Shown here: positions 26,421-35,529 of the stretch, in pieces | Numbering within the stretch: the first letter of the stretch is position 1 | Layout: every line of letters starts with the position of its first letter | Assembly (NCBI GenBank): GCA_049323895.1 | Contig: JBMOKT010000016.1 | Location: forward strand, 22,695 to 86,694 | Direction: 5' to 3' | DNA length: 64,000 nucleotides | Source of the DNA: JBMOKT01 sp049323895 | GTDB lineage: Bacteria; Bacillota; Peptococcia; Peptococcales; BICA1-8 | Made by a program: the position numbers and the translations under genes | The notes under the pieces: generated by a model | Databases searched by the model: none | What the model was told of the DNA's origin: nothing | Seen by the model: the letters and a program-made list of their open reading frames with translations, nothing else

Positions 26421-27403
26421 CTAAAATGAAGGGTATCGTAATGAGGGTTGAAGACAAGCATGTAGCGGTTGTTACTGAGGAAGGCGACTTTTTAAGAGTG
26501 AAAATGCCTGTACAAAGACCTCTTCCAGGCGATACTATAGAGTTTCCTGTTAAGAAGAAATTTAATTTTAAACCATATATAATGATTGCTGCTATGCTAA
26601 TATTAATTTTCGGTATTAGTTCATTAAGACCTTTTACAACTCCTCCAGCAGTAGCATCGGTTACTATAGATTTGACTCCAAACATTGAACTTACTATAGG
26701 TCAAGGTAATACTGTGGCCAAAGCTGAAGCTCAGAATAAAGAAGGCTCGCAATTATTAAAAGAAATAGATATTGATGGGCTGGATGTTTATCAAGCAGTT
26801 AATGTTATCACAGCCAAAGCAGCAGAGATGGGCTTCTTAAAACAAGAAGACAAAAATGTAGCGATTGCAACTATAGTACCATTAGGTAATGATGAAGAGC
26901 TTGATAAAGAAAAAATCATGCAGACTATTCATGACGAAATGTATGCAAAAAAATTTGACGGCTATGTTGTTGTCAATGAAGCTTCGCAGGAAATTCGACG
27001 ACAAGCACAAGAAATGGGAATACCTATCAATAGATATATGTTAATGGTAATGGCCCAACAACAAGGCAGCCAAGAAACATCAGAATTTTTTACTAATAAT
27101 TCTTTAAATCAAGTCATAGATGATAGCCAGATTCAAGTACCAAATGCTTTCCCTGATAACTGGTGTGAGGTGCAAGGTTGGGGAGGAAATACTGATAGTA
27201 ATATGAATAATCAATGGGATGATTGTGATTATGGAATGCCTATGGGACCCTATGATAATTATTCAAATGATCCCAATGGTTTAAATAATCAGGCTCCGCA
27301 AAGCAATAGAAATATGGATGATAGCGTGAATAATAATCGTGATATGCAACAATGGAACATGCAAGAGGGCAATTGGAATAGGTGGCCCAATACTTGTGAT
27401 TAA
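26417..27403 (+). CDS. rsgI: RsgI-type anti-sigma-I factor with Asn/Met-rich extracellular tail
   Basis: A 328-residue single-pass protein. Residues 1-50 form the RsgI N-terminal domain (GIVMRVEDKHVAVVTEEGDF and PGDTIEFP), which binds SigI; a membrane helix follows (about 54-72), then the conserved periplasmic domain starting ASVTIDLTPNIELTI. The C-terminal 90 residues are rich in Asn, Met, Trp, Gln and Asp with two Cys and end NRWPNTCD; no carbohydrate-binding module of the thermocellum type is visible. The tail may be the sensor part, but its ligand is not evident. It overlaps sigI by four bases. Confidence 0.85.
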   Translation: MTKMKGIVMRVEDKHVAVVTEEGDFLRVKMPVQRPLPGDTIEFPVKKKFNFKPYIMIAAMLILIFGISSLRPFTTPPAVASVTIDLTPNIELTIGQGNTVAKAEAQNKEGSQLLKEIDIDGLDVYQAVNVITAKAAEMGFLKQEDKNVAIATIVPLGNDEELDKEKIMQTIHDEMYAKKFDGYVVVNEASQEIRRQAQEMGIPINRYMLMVMAQQQGSQETSEFFTNNSLNQVIDDSQIQVPNAFPDNWCEVQGWGGNTDSNMNNQWDDCDYGMPMGPYDNYSNDPNGLNNQAPQSNRNMDDSVNNNRDMQQWNMQEGNWNRWPNTCD

Positions 27404-27738
27404 GAAATTAAAAATATAGGTTTTGCCATAAGACTAACATGAAGTTTTTTAAAATTTTAAATCTTTTTGAATTAAGAAGGAATTTATAGAATTTATATAG
27501 AATAAAAATTAAAGTATAGGAATTGGGTATCAAGAAGATACCTTATAATATTTCATGCGATTATTATAAAGACAGTATTTATATTAAGGATTAAGCCATG
27601 AAGGTTTTCGCCTGAAGAAATCGGGTAGCTTTCATGGTTTTTATTTTTTAAGGGGTGTTGTTGAGAAAGGTTAAATTTTCATGTTTTGTTGAATAAAATT
27701 TATCTTGTAGTTAAGTGTTTTTTGAAGGAGTGATAATC
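27404..27738 (+). promoter_or_regulatory. Leader of the cbiMQO operon with an attenuator-like hairpin
   Basis: About 330 bases without a gene. A small hairpin (GGTATC, AAGA, GATACC) lies near 27527-27542. A second structure pairs CCATGAA (27596-27602) with TTCATGG (27631-27637) and is followed by a T-rich run to 27649, ending 90 bases before the cbiM start. It can terminate transcription of the preceding gene or act as an attenuator for the metal transporter. I could not match a cobalamin or NiCo riboswitch consensus. Confidence 0.5.
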
Positions 27739-28785
27739 ATGCACATGGCGGATGCTTTAATTTCTCCGGTCGTAGGTGGAACTATGTGGGCTGCTACTAC
27801 GGGAGTTGCAGCTTATTCAATTAAAAAACTTCAAAATGATTTGGATGAAAAGAAGGTTCCTTTGATGGGAGTAGTGGCGGCTTTCGTATTTGTAGCGCAG
27901 ATGATTAATTTTACAATACCTGGGACGGGTTCAAGCGGACACATTGGCGGTGGTTTGTTGCTGGCCATTCTACTTGGTCCTTATGCCGGATTCCTTGCTA
28001 TGGCTTCCATTCTTTCAATTCAGGCATTGTTTTTTGCAGATGGAGGTCTGTTGGCATTAGGGAGTAGTATATTTAACCTTGGATTTTTTACTTGTTTTAT
28101 TGCTTATCCTCTTATATATAAACCGATTATTGCCAAAGGGTATACCCCCAAACGAATTATTGGAGCAGCTATGCTTGCAGTAGTTATTGGCCTTCAGCTT
28201 GGTGCTTTTAGCGTCGTACTTGAAACTCTGTTTTCTGGGAAGACAGAATTGCCCTTTGGTACCTTCGTATTACTGATGCAGCCCATCCATCTTGCCATAG
28301 GTGTGGTGGAAGGCCTTGTCGTTGCGGCTGTTGTTTCCTTTGTTTGGAGGGAACGGCCGGAAATACTTGAGAAAGTAGCTTTGGGAGAAACCCTTGAAAG
28401 TGTCTCTATAAAAAAAATTTTTACAGTCCTTGCCGTGACGGCAATGCTTACCGGAGGTATCCTCTCATGGTTTGCTTCTGCAAATCCTGATGGGTTGGAA
28501 TGGTCTATGTTTAAGACAGCAGGTGTAGAGGAACTTCAAGCCCCGGATGGCATTCATCAGACCCTATCTAAAATTCAAAGCAAAATCGCCTTTTTACCGG
28601 ATTATGGTTTTAGGGTATCTGAATATGAAAATGCCGCAAGTACAGATGAAAATGCAGGCGAATCGTGGCCTGATGTAAATGGCGGCACTAGCGTCTCAGG
28701 GTTAGTTGGCGGCGGTTTGACCCTTGCTTTTACAGCTCTTATTGGGCTTGGCATCAGCTTGTACAAAAAAAGAAGAATAATTTAA
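27739..28785 (+). CDS. CbiM-CbiN fusion, substrate-binding membrane subunit of a Co/Ni ECF transporter
   Basis: A 348-residue membrane protein. The N-terminus MHMADALISP must be close to the true start, since the metal-binding amino end of CbiM/NikM uses Met-His-Met; therefore the ATG at 27739 with GAAGGAG is chosen rather than a GTG at 27715. Residues 1-220 are CbiM-like with GSSGHIGGGLL and QALFFADGGLLALG. After a linker, residues about 230-348 look like CbiN (a membrane helix, PDGLEWSM, a second helix). Together with the next two genes it forms an energy-coupling-factor importer for cobalt or nickel; the sequence does not decide between them. Confidence 0.85.
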   Translation: MHMADALISPVVGGTMWAATTGVAAYSIKKLQNDLDEKKVPLMGVVAAFVFVAQMINFTIPGTGSSGHIGGGLLLAILLGPYAGFLAMASILSIQALFFADGGLLALGSSIFNLGFFTCFIAYPLIYKPIIAKGYTPKRIIGAAMLAVVIGLQLGAFSVVLETLFSGKTELPFGTFVLLMQPIHLAIGVVEGLVVAAVVSFVWRERPEILEKVALGETLESVSIKKIFTVLAVTAMLTGGILSWFASANPDGLEWSMFKTAGVEELQAPDGIHQTLSKIQSKIAFLPDYGFRVSEYENAASTDENAGESWPDVNGGTSVSGLVGGGLTLAFTALIGLGISLYKKRRII

Positions 28786-28854
28786 CTGCTTAAAAACTTC
28801 CAAGTCGGGACTAATAATCCCTCCCATAACTATTTATGAGGATTTGATGCAACT

Positions 28855-29661
28855 ATGAGTATAACGAATAAAACATTTGATATGAGGCTTCTAGACGAAT
28901 TGGCATGTAAGAAAACTGTCGTTCATAGTATACACCCCCTTGTAAAGTTTCTAACAACAGTTATTTATTTGATTGTGGTTATATCCTTTGACAGATATGA
29001 AATCATTGGTCTACTGCCCCTGATTTTATTTCCAGTGGTGTTGATAACATTGGCTGAGCTTCCACTACGACCTATATTGAAAAGAATGATGCTTGCTACG
29101 CCTTTTGTTGTTGGAATAGGTATATTAAACCCGGTATTTGATCATCAAGTCTTTGTGGTTGGAGGATTAATACTCTCCAGAGGATGGTTTACCTTTATTT
29201 CTATTTTCTTGAAAAGTATACTCACGGTGAGCGCTGCGCTGATACTTATTGCCACCACTGGAATGGATAAACTGGCATCAGCTTTACGAATGGTGAAAAT
29301 TCCGAGATTGTTTATACTGCAATTACTGTTAACCTACCGGTATATCTCAGTGCTTATGGAAGAGGCTTCCCAGATATGGATGGCATATTCAATACGGGCT
29401 CCTCAACAGAAGGGGATTAATCGGAGTGTTTGGGGGCCACTGATTGGACAGCTTATATTAAGAACTTTTGAAAGGGCACAGAGAGTGTATCAAGCCATGT
29501 GTTTAAGAGGGTTTACAGGGGAATATAATACGGGTGGACATGTAAGGTTAAGATTTGGGGATATAGCATATTTGGTTAGTTGGAGTTTATTCTTTGCTGC
29601 AACTAGAATTTACAATTTTCCTATGTTGATAGGTTCATTGTTAACAGGAGTGGTTAGATGA
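28855..29661 (+). CDS. EcfT/CbiQ transmembrane subunit
   Basis: A 268-residue integral membrane protein with about five hydrophobic segments. It has the CbiQ-family coupling motifs near the C-terminal half (SIRAPQQKG around residue 180 and QAMCLRGFTGEY around residue 216), where the short Ala-Arg-Gly elements contact the ATPase. It links CbiM to the ATPase subunit. It lies 69 bases behind cbiMN and overlaps the ATPase gene by four bases (ATGA). Confidence 0.85.
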   Translation: MSITNKTFDMRLLDELACKKTVVHSIHPLVKFLTTVIYLIVVISFDRYEIIGLLPLILFPVVLITLAELPLRPILKRMMLATPFVVGIGILNPVFDHQVFVVGGLILSRGWFTFISIFLKSILTVSAALILIATTGMDKLASALRMVKIPRLFILQLLLTYRYISVLMEEASQIWMAYSIRAPQQKGINRSVWGPLIGQLILRTFERAQRVYQAMCLRGFTGEYNTGGHVRLRFGDIAYLVSWSLFFAATRIYNFPMLIGSLLTGVVR

Positions 29662-30425
29662 GTCACCATATAACAGAGGTTAAGGATTTACATTATATAT
29701 ATCCGGATGGGCATAAGGCGATAAATGGTATATCCTTTGAAATTCACCATGGAGAGTCAGTGGGGGTTATAGGGGCAAACGGCGCGGGAAAGTCTACCCT
29801 GCTTATGCTGTTGATGGGAGTTCTTTTCCCATGTAAAGGTGAAGTTAGTGTGGGCGAAGTTTTAGTAACTAAAAAGACCCTGCCGATTATTCGTCAAAGG
29901 GTGGGGATGGTTTTTCAAAATCCTGACGATCAGTTGTTCATGACCACCGTATACGATGATGTTGCCTTTGGACCGCGTAATTATAAACTTGAAGAAAAAG
30001 AAGTGGAAAAGCGGGTTCTTCAGTCATTGGAGATGGTTGGAATTGTTCATCTGAGAGACCGGGCACCTTATAAGTTGTCCGGTGGTGAAAAGCGTGCTGC
30101 GGCCATTGCATCTGTGCTTTCCATGAAACCGGATATTCTGGTAATGGATGAGCCAAGCTCTGCCCTTGACCCTAAGTCCAGGCGGAGGTTGATGAAATTG
30201 CTCAAGAGCTTTGAACACACCAAAATTATAACAAGCCACGATTTAGATATGATATATGAATTATGCGCCAGAACCATAGTCGTTAAAAATGGTGAAATCG
30301 CAGCAGACGGACCTACCTCAGAAATTCTGATGAATGCTGAGTTGCTTGATACCTGTGGGCTGGAGATGCCATTGGCCTTGCAAGGCTGTCCTGTATGTGG
30401 CAAGGGTGAGATGAATAAAGAATAA
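29658..30425 (+). CDS. EcfA/CbiO ATP-binding subunit
   Basis: A 255-residue ABC ATPase of the ECF group: Walker A GANGAGKSTLL (about residues 38-48), Q-loop with VFQNPDDQLF (about 84-93), signature LSGGEKRAAAI (about 139-149), Walker B DILVMDEPSSALD (about 158-170) and the switch SHDLDM. The VFQNPDDQLF motif is characteristic of CbiO/EcfA. It powers uptake by the CbiM-Q unit. The C-terminus has a CPVCGK pair whose role is unknown. It is translationally coupled to cbiQ; no further gene follows in the operon. Confidence 0.9.
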   Translation: MSHHITEVKDLHYIYPDGHKAINGISFEIHHGESVGVIGANGAGKSTLLMLLMGVLFPCKGEVSVGEVLVTKKTLPIIRQRVGMVFQNPDDQLFMTTVYDDVAFGPRNYKLEEKEVEKRVLQSLEMVGIVHLRDRAPYKLSGGEKRAAAIASVLSMKPDILVMDEPSSALDPKSRRRLMKLLKSFEHTKIITSHDLDMIYELCARTIVVKNGEIAADGPTSEILMNAELLDTCGLEMPLALQGCPVCGKGEMNKE

Positions 30426-30584
30426 TGAGGGTTAATGTTCTAATATTATTCAAAAAATGAGTCGCAGCGTAGAATCAAATTTAAAAATGGGAATTAACAT
30501 ATTGGAAATAATTAATTAATGTATATTATGTTTAAGTTTCCTAAAACTATTATTAACATGTTTTAGAAAAGAGGTGAAGAAAAA

Positions 30585-30818
30585 ATGAGTTGCACCAGTT
30601 TGAAAAATCGATTTCAACAATTAAAGACAGAAGGAAGTCTGGATTTTTCAGAAGCCGTAAACCTTTTTAATGATTTAAAAGGTTCTCTTGATGCACATAA
30701 ATTAGAGTTGTCGGAATTAAAAAAAGCAAACGAAACAAATAGATTGAATCACCTTAAAGAACATATTGCAGATGGAGAAATGATGCTTAAAGAGCTAGAA
30801 AATATGACATTACACTAA
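30585..30818 (+). CDS. Small helical protein, unknown
   Basis: A 77-residue, mostly helical, charged protein with one Cys near the N-terminus and no signal peptide or membrane segment. Ribosome site AGAGGTGAAG precedes the ATG. I do not recognise a family. Its size, helical character and ending in LH resemble the protein at 58602-58835, but the sequences are not clearly related. It stands alone between the Co/Ni transporter and the YIEGIA pair and is followed by a hairpin (GGCACCC, GGGTGTC; 30845-30863). Confidence 0.5.
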   Translation: MSCTSLKNRFQQLKTEGSLDFSEAVNLFNDLKGSLDAHKLELSELKKANETNRLNHLKEHIADGEMMLKELENMTLH

Positions 30819-30964
30819 TATTGCTTAATATAGGTATTCATTATGGCACCCTTGTTGGGTGTCTCTTACTATATCTGTAGAAATACGTTGGAACTAGTCT
30901 AAATTAATGAAATTATAACCCATAACTATGGAAACATATTCTTAAATATTTTTGGAGGGCCGAA

Positions 30965-31876
30965 ATGAAAGGTGAACTAATCTCAACAGAATATATAGTA
31001 TTAATTGTAACAGGAATAATAATGGGTACATTAGCTAGGGCTTTAAACCTTAAAGAAGACTATAGACAATATCCAACCTTTCCTAATGGGTACTTAATAC
31101 ATTTATTAACTGGTTTCATAGCTGCAGCATTAGGGGCGGTAGCCATTCCCGCACTTATGACAAAAAACTTTGTAGCTGTTACATTTTTAGCTTTAGCCAT
31201 ACAACAATTTAGGGATGTCAGAAAAATGGAAGCAAATAGTCTTGAAAATCTAGAGCAAACAGAATTTGCCTATAGAGGAGCAGCATATATAGATGGTATA
31301 GCAAAAACCTTTGAAGCCCGTAATTATATTGCTTTAACTGTATCATTTATAGCAGCATTGACCATTCAGTTAGTAAACAATAAAAATATCTGGATCAATG
31401 TTGTAAGTGGAGTTATTGTAGCTTTAATTACTTTTCTTATTTTACAAAGAGTGTCAAAAGGTAAAACAGTTGGTGACATTGCCCAAGTGAAAGCTGGAAA
31501 AATTGAAGTTAAAGGCTCTGAATTATATGTTGATGGAATTTATATTTCCAATCAGCTAGGAACAGAAAATGCCCAAAAATTATTTAAAGAAGAAGGAATA
31601 GCGGTAGTTGTTTATCCTAATGAAGAACACTTTCGGATCACTTTTGACAATTATGGATTGAGACAGGCAATGTTATTTGAAGCAACTAGATCTGTAGGTA
31701 TTAAACGTTATCACTTTACCCGTAAAGATTATGATAAAGGAAGAGGAGTAATTGCTCTTGTTCCTTTAGTACCTGATATAGAAAGAATGATTGAAGCTGT
31801 GAAGAAAACACCTCTCCTAGAAAGTGTTAAGAAAAACCATGCATTAATGAAAACAAATCTTGTAGGGAGGGAGTAA
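30965..31876 (+). CDS. YIEGIA-family membrane protein
   Basis: A 303-residue protein with three to five hydrophobic segments in its first half and a soluble C-terminal domain. The family-naming motif appears as YIDGIAKTFEARNY (about residues 110-123). These proteins are found in spore-forming Bacilli and Clostridia; the role is not established. It is followed after 2 bases by its usual small partner gene, which supports the assignment. Ribosome site TTGGAGGG. Confidence 0.8.
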   Translation: MKGELISTEYIVLIVTGIIMGTLARALNLKEDYRQYPTFPNGYLIHLLTGFIAAALGAVAIPALMTKNFVAVTFLALAIQQFRDVRKMEANSLENLEQTEFAYRGAAYIDGIAKTFEARNYIALTVSFIAALTIQLVNNKNIWINVVSGVIVALITFLILQRVSKGKTVGDIAQVKAGKIEVKGSELYVDGIYISNQLGTENAQKLFKEEGIAVVVYPNEEHFRITFDNYGLRQAMLFEATRSVGIKRYHFTRKDYDKGRGVIALVPLVPDIERMIEAVKKTPLLESVKKNHALMKTNLVGRE

Positions 31877-31878
31877 AA

Positions 31879-32085
31879 TTGGGTAGAGAAGGATCAATTA
31901 AACCTAATTATGAAATCCTAGCTATAGTTACTCTAAGTTCTAAAAGAATATTAGGTGGAAAACAAATGTCACTTTTAGCTGAAAATGAGGAAGAAGCGAA
32001 AACAATGACTCAAGATGTAGCTAAAGCAATGAAAGCCGACGTTGTTCAAATGAAAAATGGAGATTACTTAATAATTAGAGTATAA
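31879..32085 (+). CDS. Partner protein of YIEGIA (capping complex subunit type)
   Basis: A 68-residue soluble protein (YEILAIVTLSSKRILGGKQ and a C-terminal NGDYLIIRV strand). Such small proteins are conserved beside YIEGIA genes in spore formers and carry the database name capping complex subunit for YIEGIA. TTG start with GGGAGGGAG immediately upstream, 2 bases after the YIEGIA stop, so the two are translated together. The biochemical role is unknown. Confidence 0.75.
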   Translation: MGREGSIKPNYEILAIVTLSSKRILGGKQMSLLAENEEEAKTMTQDVAKAMKADVVQMKNGDYLIIRV

Positions 32086-32209
32086 AGTTTTAAATAGATA
32101 TAGTCGAAAAGATTGCATTTTTGTTGTATTATTTGCATAAAAAAGGAGGAAATCTTCAAATTACCCTAGAATATAAATTTGGTATATATTAACCTAAGGT
32201 GTGAGAATT

Positions 32210-33184
32210 TTGGCTAAAAAAGAGAAAAAAAAATTAAACCCATTTTCCTTAATACTTATTTCCGATACGAAGACTTTAAAGGCAGTTAAGATAAGTCCAT
32301 GGCTAGTTAAGTTGTTTACTACTATCGGAGTAGTTTCTGTATGCTTGACAGTATTTTTAATGTTTTCCTATGTAAATTTACAGTACAAGCTTAAGGAAAA
32401 TGATAGGCTAGCTTATGAAAATAAAATTCAGGCGGAAAAGTTAGCAGCATTGAAAGAAGAATTGTATAAAGTTAATAATGAATTAGAATATGTTGACAGC
32501 ATCGAAAAAAATGTTAATGAAATGGTAGATAATAGCCGAATAAGTCTAAATACAAACACACCATCCCGCTCTAATTCTAATAGAGTGGAAATTTCCTCAG
32601 CGAGAATACAGGAAGAGAATATTATTAATAACAGTACAAGCTATCCAAGCATTGATACATCAAAAAATGGGTTAGCAGCAATAGAAGAACTAGAAGTAGT
32701 GGTTGATTTATTACAAGAAGAAGTAGTAAAAGAAAAAGAACAAATTAAAGATCTTGAGGAAAATGTAGAGGAAAGATTAAAATCTCTAGCTGCAAAACCC
32801 ACTTTTTGGCCAGTTAAAGGCAGAATCACCTCTGTCCCCGGTGAAAGGGAAAATCCCTTTACCGGACGTGGTTCAGAAGATCATGGAGGTTTAGATATTG
32901 CAGCCCCCTATGGTACATATGTTAGAGCAGCCGGTGATGGTGTAGTTACTTTTGCAGGCTGGGACTCTGTATATGGACGCATGGTTGCAGTTGATCACGG
33001 TTACGGGTATAAGTCTATGTATGGCCATAATTCTGCATTAACTGTAAAAGTAGGAGAAAAGGTTAAACGGGGAGAGGTAATTGCTAGGATAGGCAGTACC
33101 GGGAGAAGTACAGGTCCCCATCTTGATTTTAGAATATTTGTAAATGGAGATTTAGTTAATCCATTAGATATATTGAATGAATAA
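32210..33184 (+). CDS. Membrane-anchored M23/LytM-domain protein with an altered HxH motif
   Basis: A protein of about 324 residues: short cytoplasmic N-terminus, a membrane helix (about 30-50), a coiled coil (about 60-100 and 160-200) and a C-terminal LytM domain. The zinc motif HxxxD is intact (HGGLD, about residue 226), and MYGHNS holds the catalytic histidine, but the last HxH motif reads HLDFRI: the zinc-binding histidine is Asp. It may therefore be a non-catalytic regulator such as those that activate other hydrolases, or use Asp as ligand. TTG 32210 (AAGGTG 8 bases upstream) is preferred; GTG 32201 is possible. Confidence 0.75.
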   Translation: MAKKEKKKLNPFSLILISDTKTLKAVKISPWLVKLFTTIGVVSVCLTVFLMFSYVNLQYKLKENDRLAYENKIQAEKLAALKEELYKVNNELEYVDSIEKNVNEMVDNSRISLNTNTPSRSNSNRVEISSARIQEENIINNSTSYPSIDTSKNGLAAIEELEVVVDLLQEEVVKEKEQIKDLEENVEERLKSLAAKPTFWPVKGRITSVPGERENPFTGRGSEDHGGLDIAAPYGTYVRAAGDGVVTFAGWDSVYGRMVAVDHGYGYKSMYGHNSALTVKVGEKVKRGEVIARIGSTGRSTGPHLDFRIFVNGDLVNPLDILNE

Positions 33185-33218
33185 AAAGTAGGATGCGTCA
33201 GCATCCTACTTTTTATTC
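33185..33218. terminator. Bidirectional terminator between M23 protein and sensor kinase
   Basis: AAAAAGTAGGATGC pairs with GCATCCTACTTTTT around GTCA, giving a long stem with A and T runs on the two sides, suitable for both converging genes. Confidence 0.8.
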
Positions 33219-33220
33219 AT

Positions 33221-34663
33221 TCAACAAACATTTAAAATTGGCAAAGAAAAACTAAAGGTTGTGCCTTGGTCTAAAGTGCTTTCAACAGATATTGTACCTC
33301 CATGTTTTTTTACAATTTCTTGAACAATTGCTAAGCCTAAGCCTGTGCCGCCTCTATTTCTACTTCTAGATTTATCCACTTTGTAGAAACGTTCCCATAT
33401 ATTCTTTAATTCTTCAGAAGGTATACCTGGGCCGAAGTCTGTCATATCCACCAAAATCGCACCATGCTTTAAACGACAAGAAATGATTATCTTGGAACCA
33501 TTCGGGGAATAGCGAATTGCATTGTCTAAAAGGTTGTGGAAGATTTGTTCTACTCGATCCTCATCTCCGTTACATAGGGGTAGGTCCTTGGTGATAACGG
33601 TTTCAACAATAAGCTTTTTTTCCAATAGTTTTGGCTTTAAGCTTGCTATACCTCTTTCAACCACAATACTTATTGGGAACGGATCTATATCTAGTTTTAC
33701 TGCATCAGAATCAAATCTGGATATCTCCAGCAAATCATTTATTAAATTATTAAGCCGATAAGTTTCTTGTTGAATAATCGAAAGATAATGTTGTTGTTCT
33801 TCGGGTTTACTATTTCGTTTATCTATTAAAGCCTCAATAAATCCTTGGACTGAGGTTAGGGGGCTTCTTAATTCATGGCTTACATTAGCAATAAATTCCG
33901 TGCGAATATTATCAAACCGTTCAAGGCGACGTGTCATTTGGTTTATTGAGTCACCCAACATGCCTAATTCGTCATCAGAGTTAATATTTACTCTTTCTTT
34001 AAAGTTTCCATCTGAGATACTATGGGCAACTTTAGAAATTTTATTTAGTGACTGCGTAACATACTTAGAGATAAAATAACCTAATGTAAGGGCAACAATA
34101 GTACCGATTATAGCAGTCAAAAAATAATTTCTTGCCATCTGTTGTGTGGTCTTGTTAACTCCTGAAACAGGACTATATAATATTACTCCGCCTAAGAAAT
34201 TTCCTTTCTCAAAAACGGGTGCCGCTGCCCGGATGACAGTTTCATCAAAATATTGAGACTGCCCTTTGGTAATCAAAACTTCACCTAACATGAGTTTTTC
34301 TATATCAGCAGTTTCTAAAGTATTTCCCTCACAGTGTAAATGCTCTGCAGAGGTAGCGATTATTGTCCCAGTATTATTAAAGACCCATGCTTCGGTACCT
34401 AAAATTCTGTCAGTTCGATTAAAGTTTGCTACTGCTTCACTAGGGTTTTCACCTTTGGCCAATAATGGTTGGACAATTTGGGCAAGATCTTGACTTCTTA
34501 TATTAAGTTCCTTTTCTTTACTACTTAGAAAGTAATTTTTCGTAAAGGTTAATTGTAATAACCCGGCAATGGATATTGCTATGAGCAAAAGAAAAACATA
34601 GCTCAAAAATAACTTCAAAAAAATTGTTTTTTTATATCGTGGGAACTTCAAACTTATATCCAA
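33221..34663 (-). CDS. Sensor histidine kinase
   Basis: A 480-residue membrane histidine kinase. Order: TM1 (about 13-33), an extracytoplasmic sensing domain of 130 residues, TM2 (about 180-200), HAMP, HisKA with NVSHELRSPLTSVQGF (about residue 260), and HATPase with N box NLLDNAIRYSP, G1 DFGPGIP and G2 GGTGLGLAIV. This is the WalK/PhoR-like layout without a PAS domain. Its start lies inside the end of the response-regulator gene (32-base overlap), so the two are co-expressed. The signal is not known; the envelope genes around are possible targets. Confidence 0.88.
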   Translation of the reverse strand: MDISLKFPRYKKTIFLKLFLSYVFLLLIAISIAGLLQLTFTKNYFLSSKEKELNIRSQDLAQIVQPLLAKGENPSEAVANFNRTDRILGTEAWVFNNTGTIIATSAEHLHCEGNTLETADIEKLMLGEVLITKGQSQYFDETVIRAAAPVFEKGNFLGGVILYSPVSGVNKTTQQMARNYFLTAIIGTIVALTLGYFISKYVTQSLNKISKVAHSISDGNFKERVNINSDDELGMLGDSINQMTRRLERFDNIRTEFIANVSHELRSPLTSVQGFIEALIDKRNSKPEEQQHYLSIIQQETYRLNNLINDLLEISRFDSDAVKLDIDPFPISIVVERGIASLKPKLLEKKLIVETVITKDLPLCNGDEDRVEQIFHNLLDNAIRYSPNGSKIIISCRLKHGAILVDMTDFGPGIPSEELKNIWERFYKVDKSRSRNRGGTGLGLAIVQEIVKKHGGTISVESTLDQGTTFSFSLPILNVC

Positions 34664-35318
34664 CTCCCCATACAGTTTTTATATATATAGGAGCCCCGGC
34701 AATAGATTCTAGTTTCCGTCTTAATCTTTTTATCGTATTATCTACAGCTCTTGAGTCTCCTAAATAATCATAACTCCAAACTTTTCTAAGTAATTGTTCT
34801 CTGCGAAAAACTAAAGAAGGATTACTTGCAAAAATCCATAAAAGGTCAAACTCCTTGGGTGTTAATTCCAAATTTTCGGCATTGACTTGGACTTCAAAAG
34901 AGGATTTGTTAATTGAAATACCAGGGTATTGGATAACTTCACTTTCCTCACTTTGTTTAAATCTCCTCATTACTGCTTTAGTCCGGGCAACCAGTTCTCG
35001 GGGATTAAAGGGTTTAGTTATATAATCGTCAGCACCTAGTTCGAGACCTAATAGTTTATCCAAATCGTTGTCCTTAGCAGTTAACATAATGATTGGAATA
35101 TTACTATGTTTTCTTACTTCCTTACAGAAATCCCATCCGTTTAATTCGGGAAGCATTAAATCAAGAATAATTAAATCGAACTGTTGGTGCCTAAATTTAT
35201 ATAATGCTCTTTTGCCATCGTGTACTTTTGTTACTATAAAGTCTTCCTTAAGATAAGTAGTTACAAGATCGCATATATTTTCTTCATCATCAACAACTAA
35301 AACGTTATTTTTAGACAT
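34632..35318 (-). CDS. OmpR/PhoB-family response regulator
   Basis: A 228-residue response regulator. The receiver has the acidic pair DDEE (10-13), the phosphoacceptor D53 in LIILDLMLPELNG, and K in the loop MLTAKDND. The C-terminal winged helix has VWSYDYLGDSRAVDNTIKRL and ends in the beta hairpin TVWGVGYKF. It is the first gene of a two-gene operon with the sensor kinase on the minus strand. Minus-strand ribosome site GGGAGG lies upstream of ATG 35318. It faces away from the cytochrome c operon across about 210 bases. Confidence 0.9.
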   Translation of the reverse strand: MSKNNVLVVDDEENICDLVTTYLKEDFIVTKVHDGKRALYKFRHQQFDLIILDLMLPELNGWDFCKEVRKHSNIPIIMLTAKDNDLDKLLGLELGADDYITKPFNPRELVARTKAVMRRFKQSEESEVIQYPGISINKSSFEVQVNAENLELTPKEFDLLWIFASNPSLVFRREQLLRKVWSYDYLGDSRAVDNTIKRLRRKLESIAGAPIYIKTVWGVGYKFEVPTI

Positions 35319-35471
35319 ATTAAATCGCCTCCCTTTTCAGTATCTTAAATAGTTATTTGCAAATTTAGTTCTACCATTAATATATTATCACAAATGAGCC
35401 AGCTGTAACCCTTGATTTCAAATCTACTAAGTGTGGAAAAATTACAATTCTGCCTAAGATTTGCCATGAAT

Positions 35472-35499
35472 TTGTTACATTTTTAGTTTAAACTATATA
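35472..35499 (+). promoter_or_regulatory. Candidate promoter of the cytochrome c maturation operon
   Basis: TTGTTA (35472-35477) and TATATA (35494-35499) are separated by 16 bases, 31 bases before the ATG at 35530 and its GGAGG site. It is a plausible vegetative promoter; no operator was recognised. Confidence 0.45.
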
Positions 35500-35529
35500 A
35501 AAAAGAGCAACGGAGGACTTATTAAGCTT

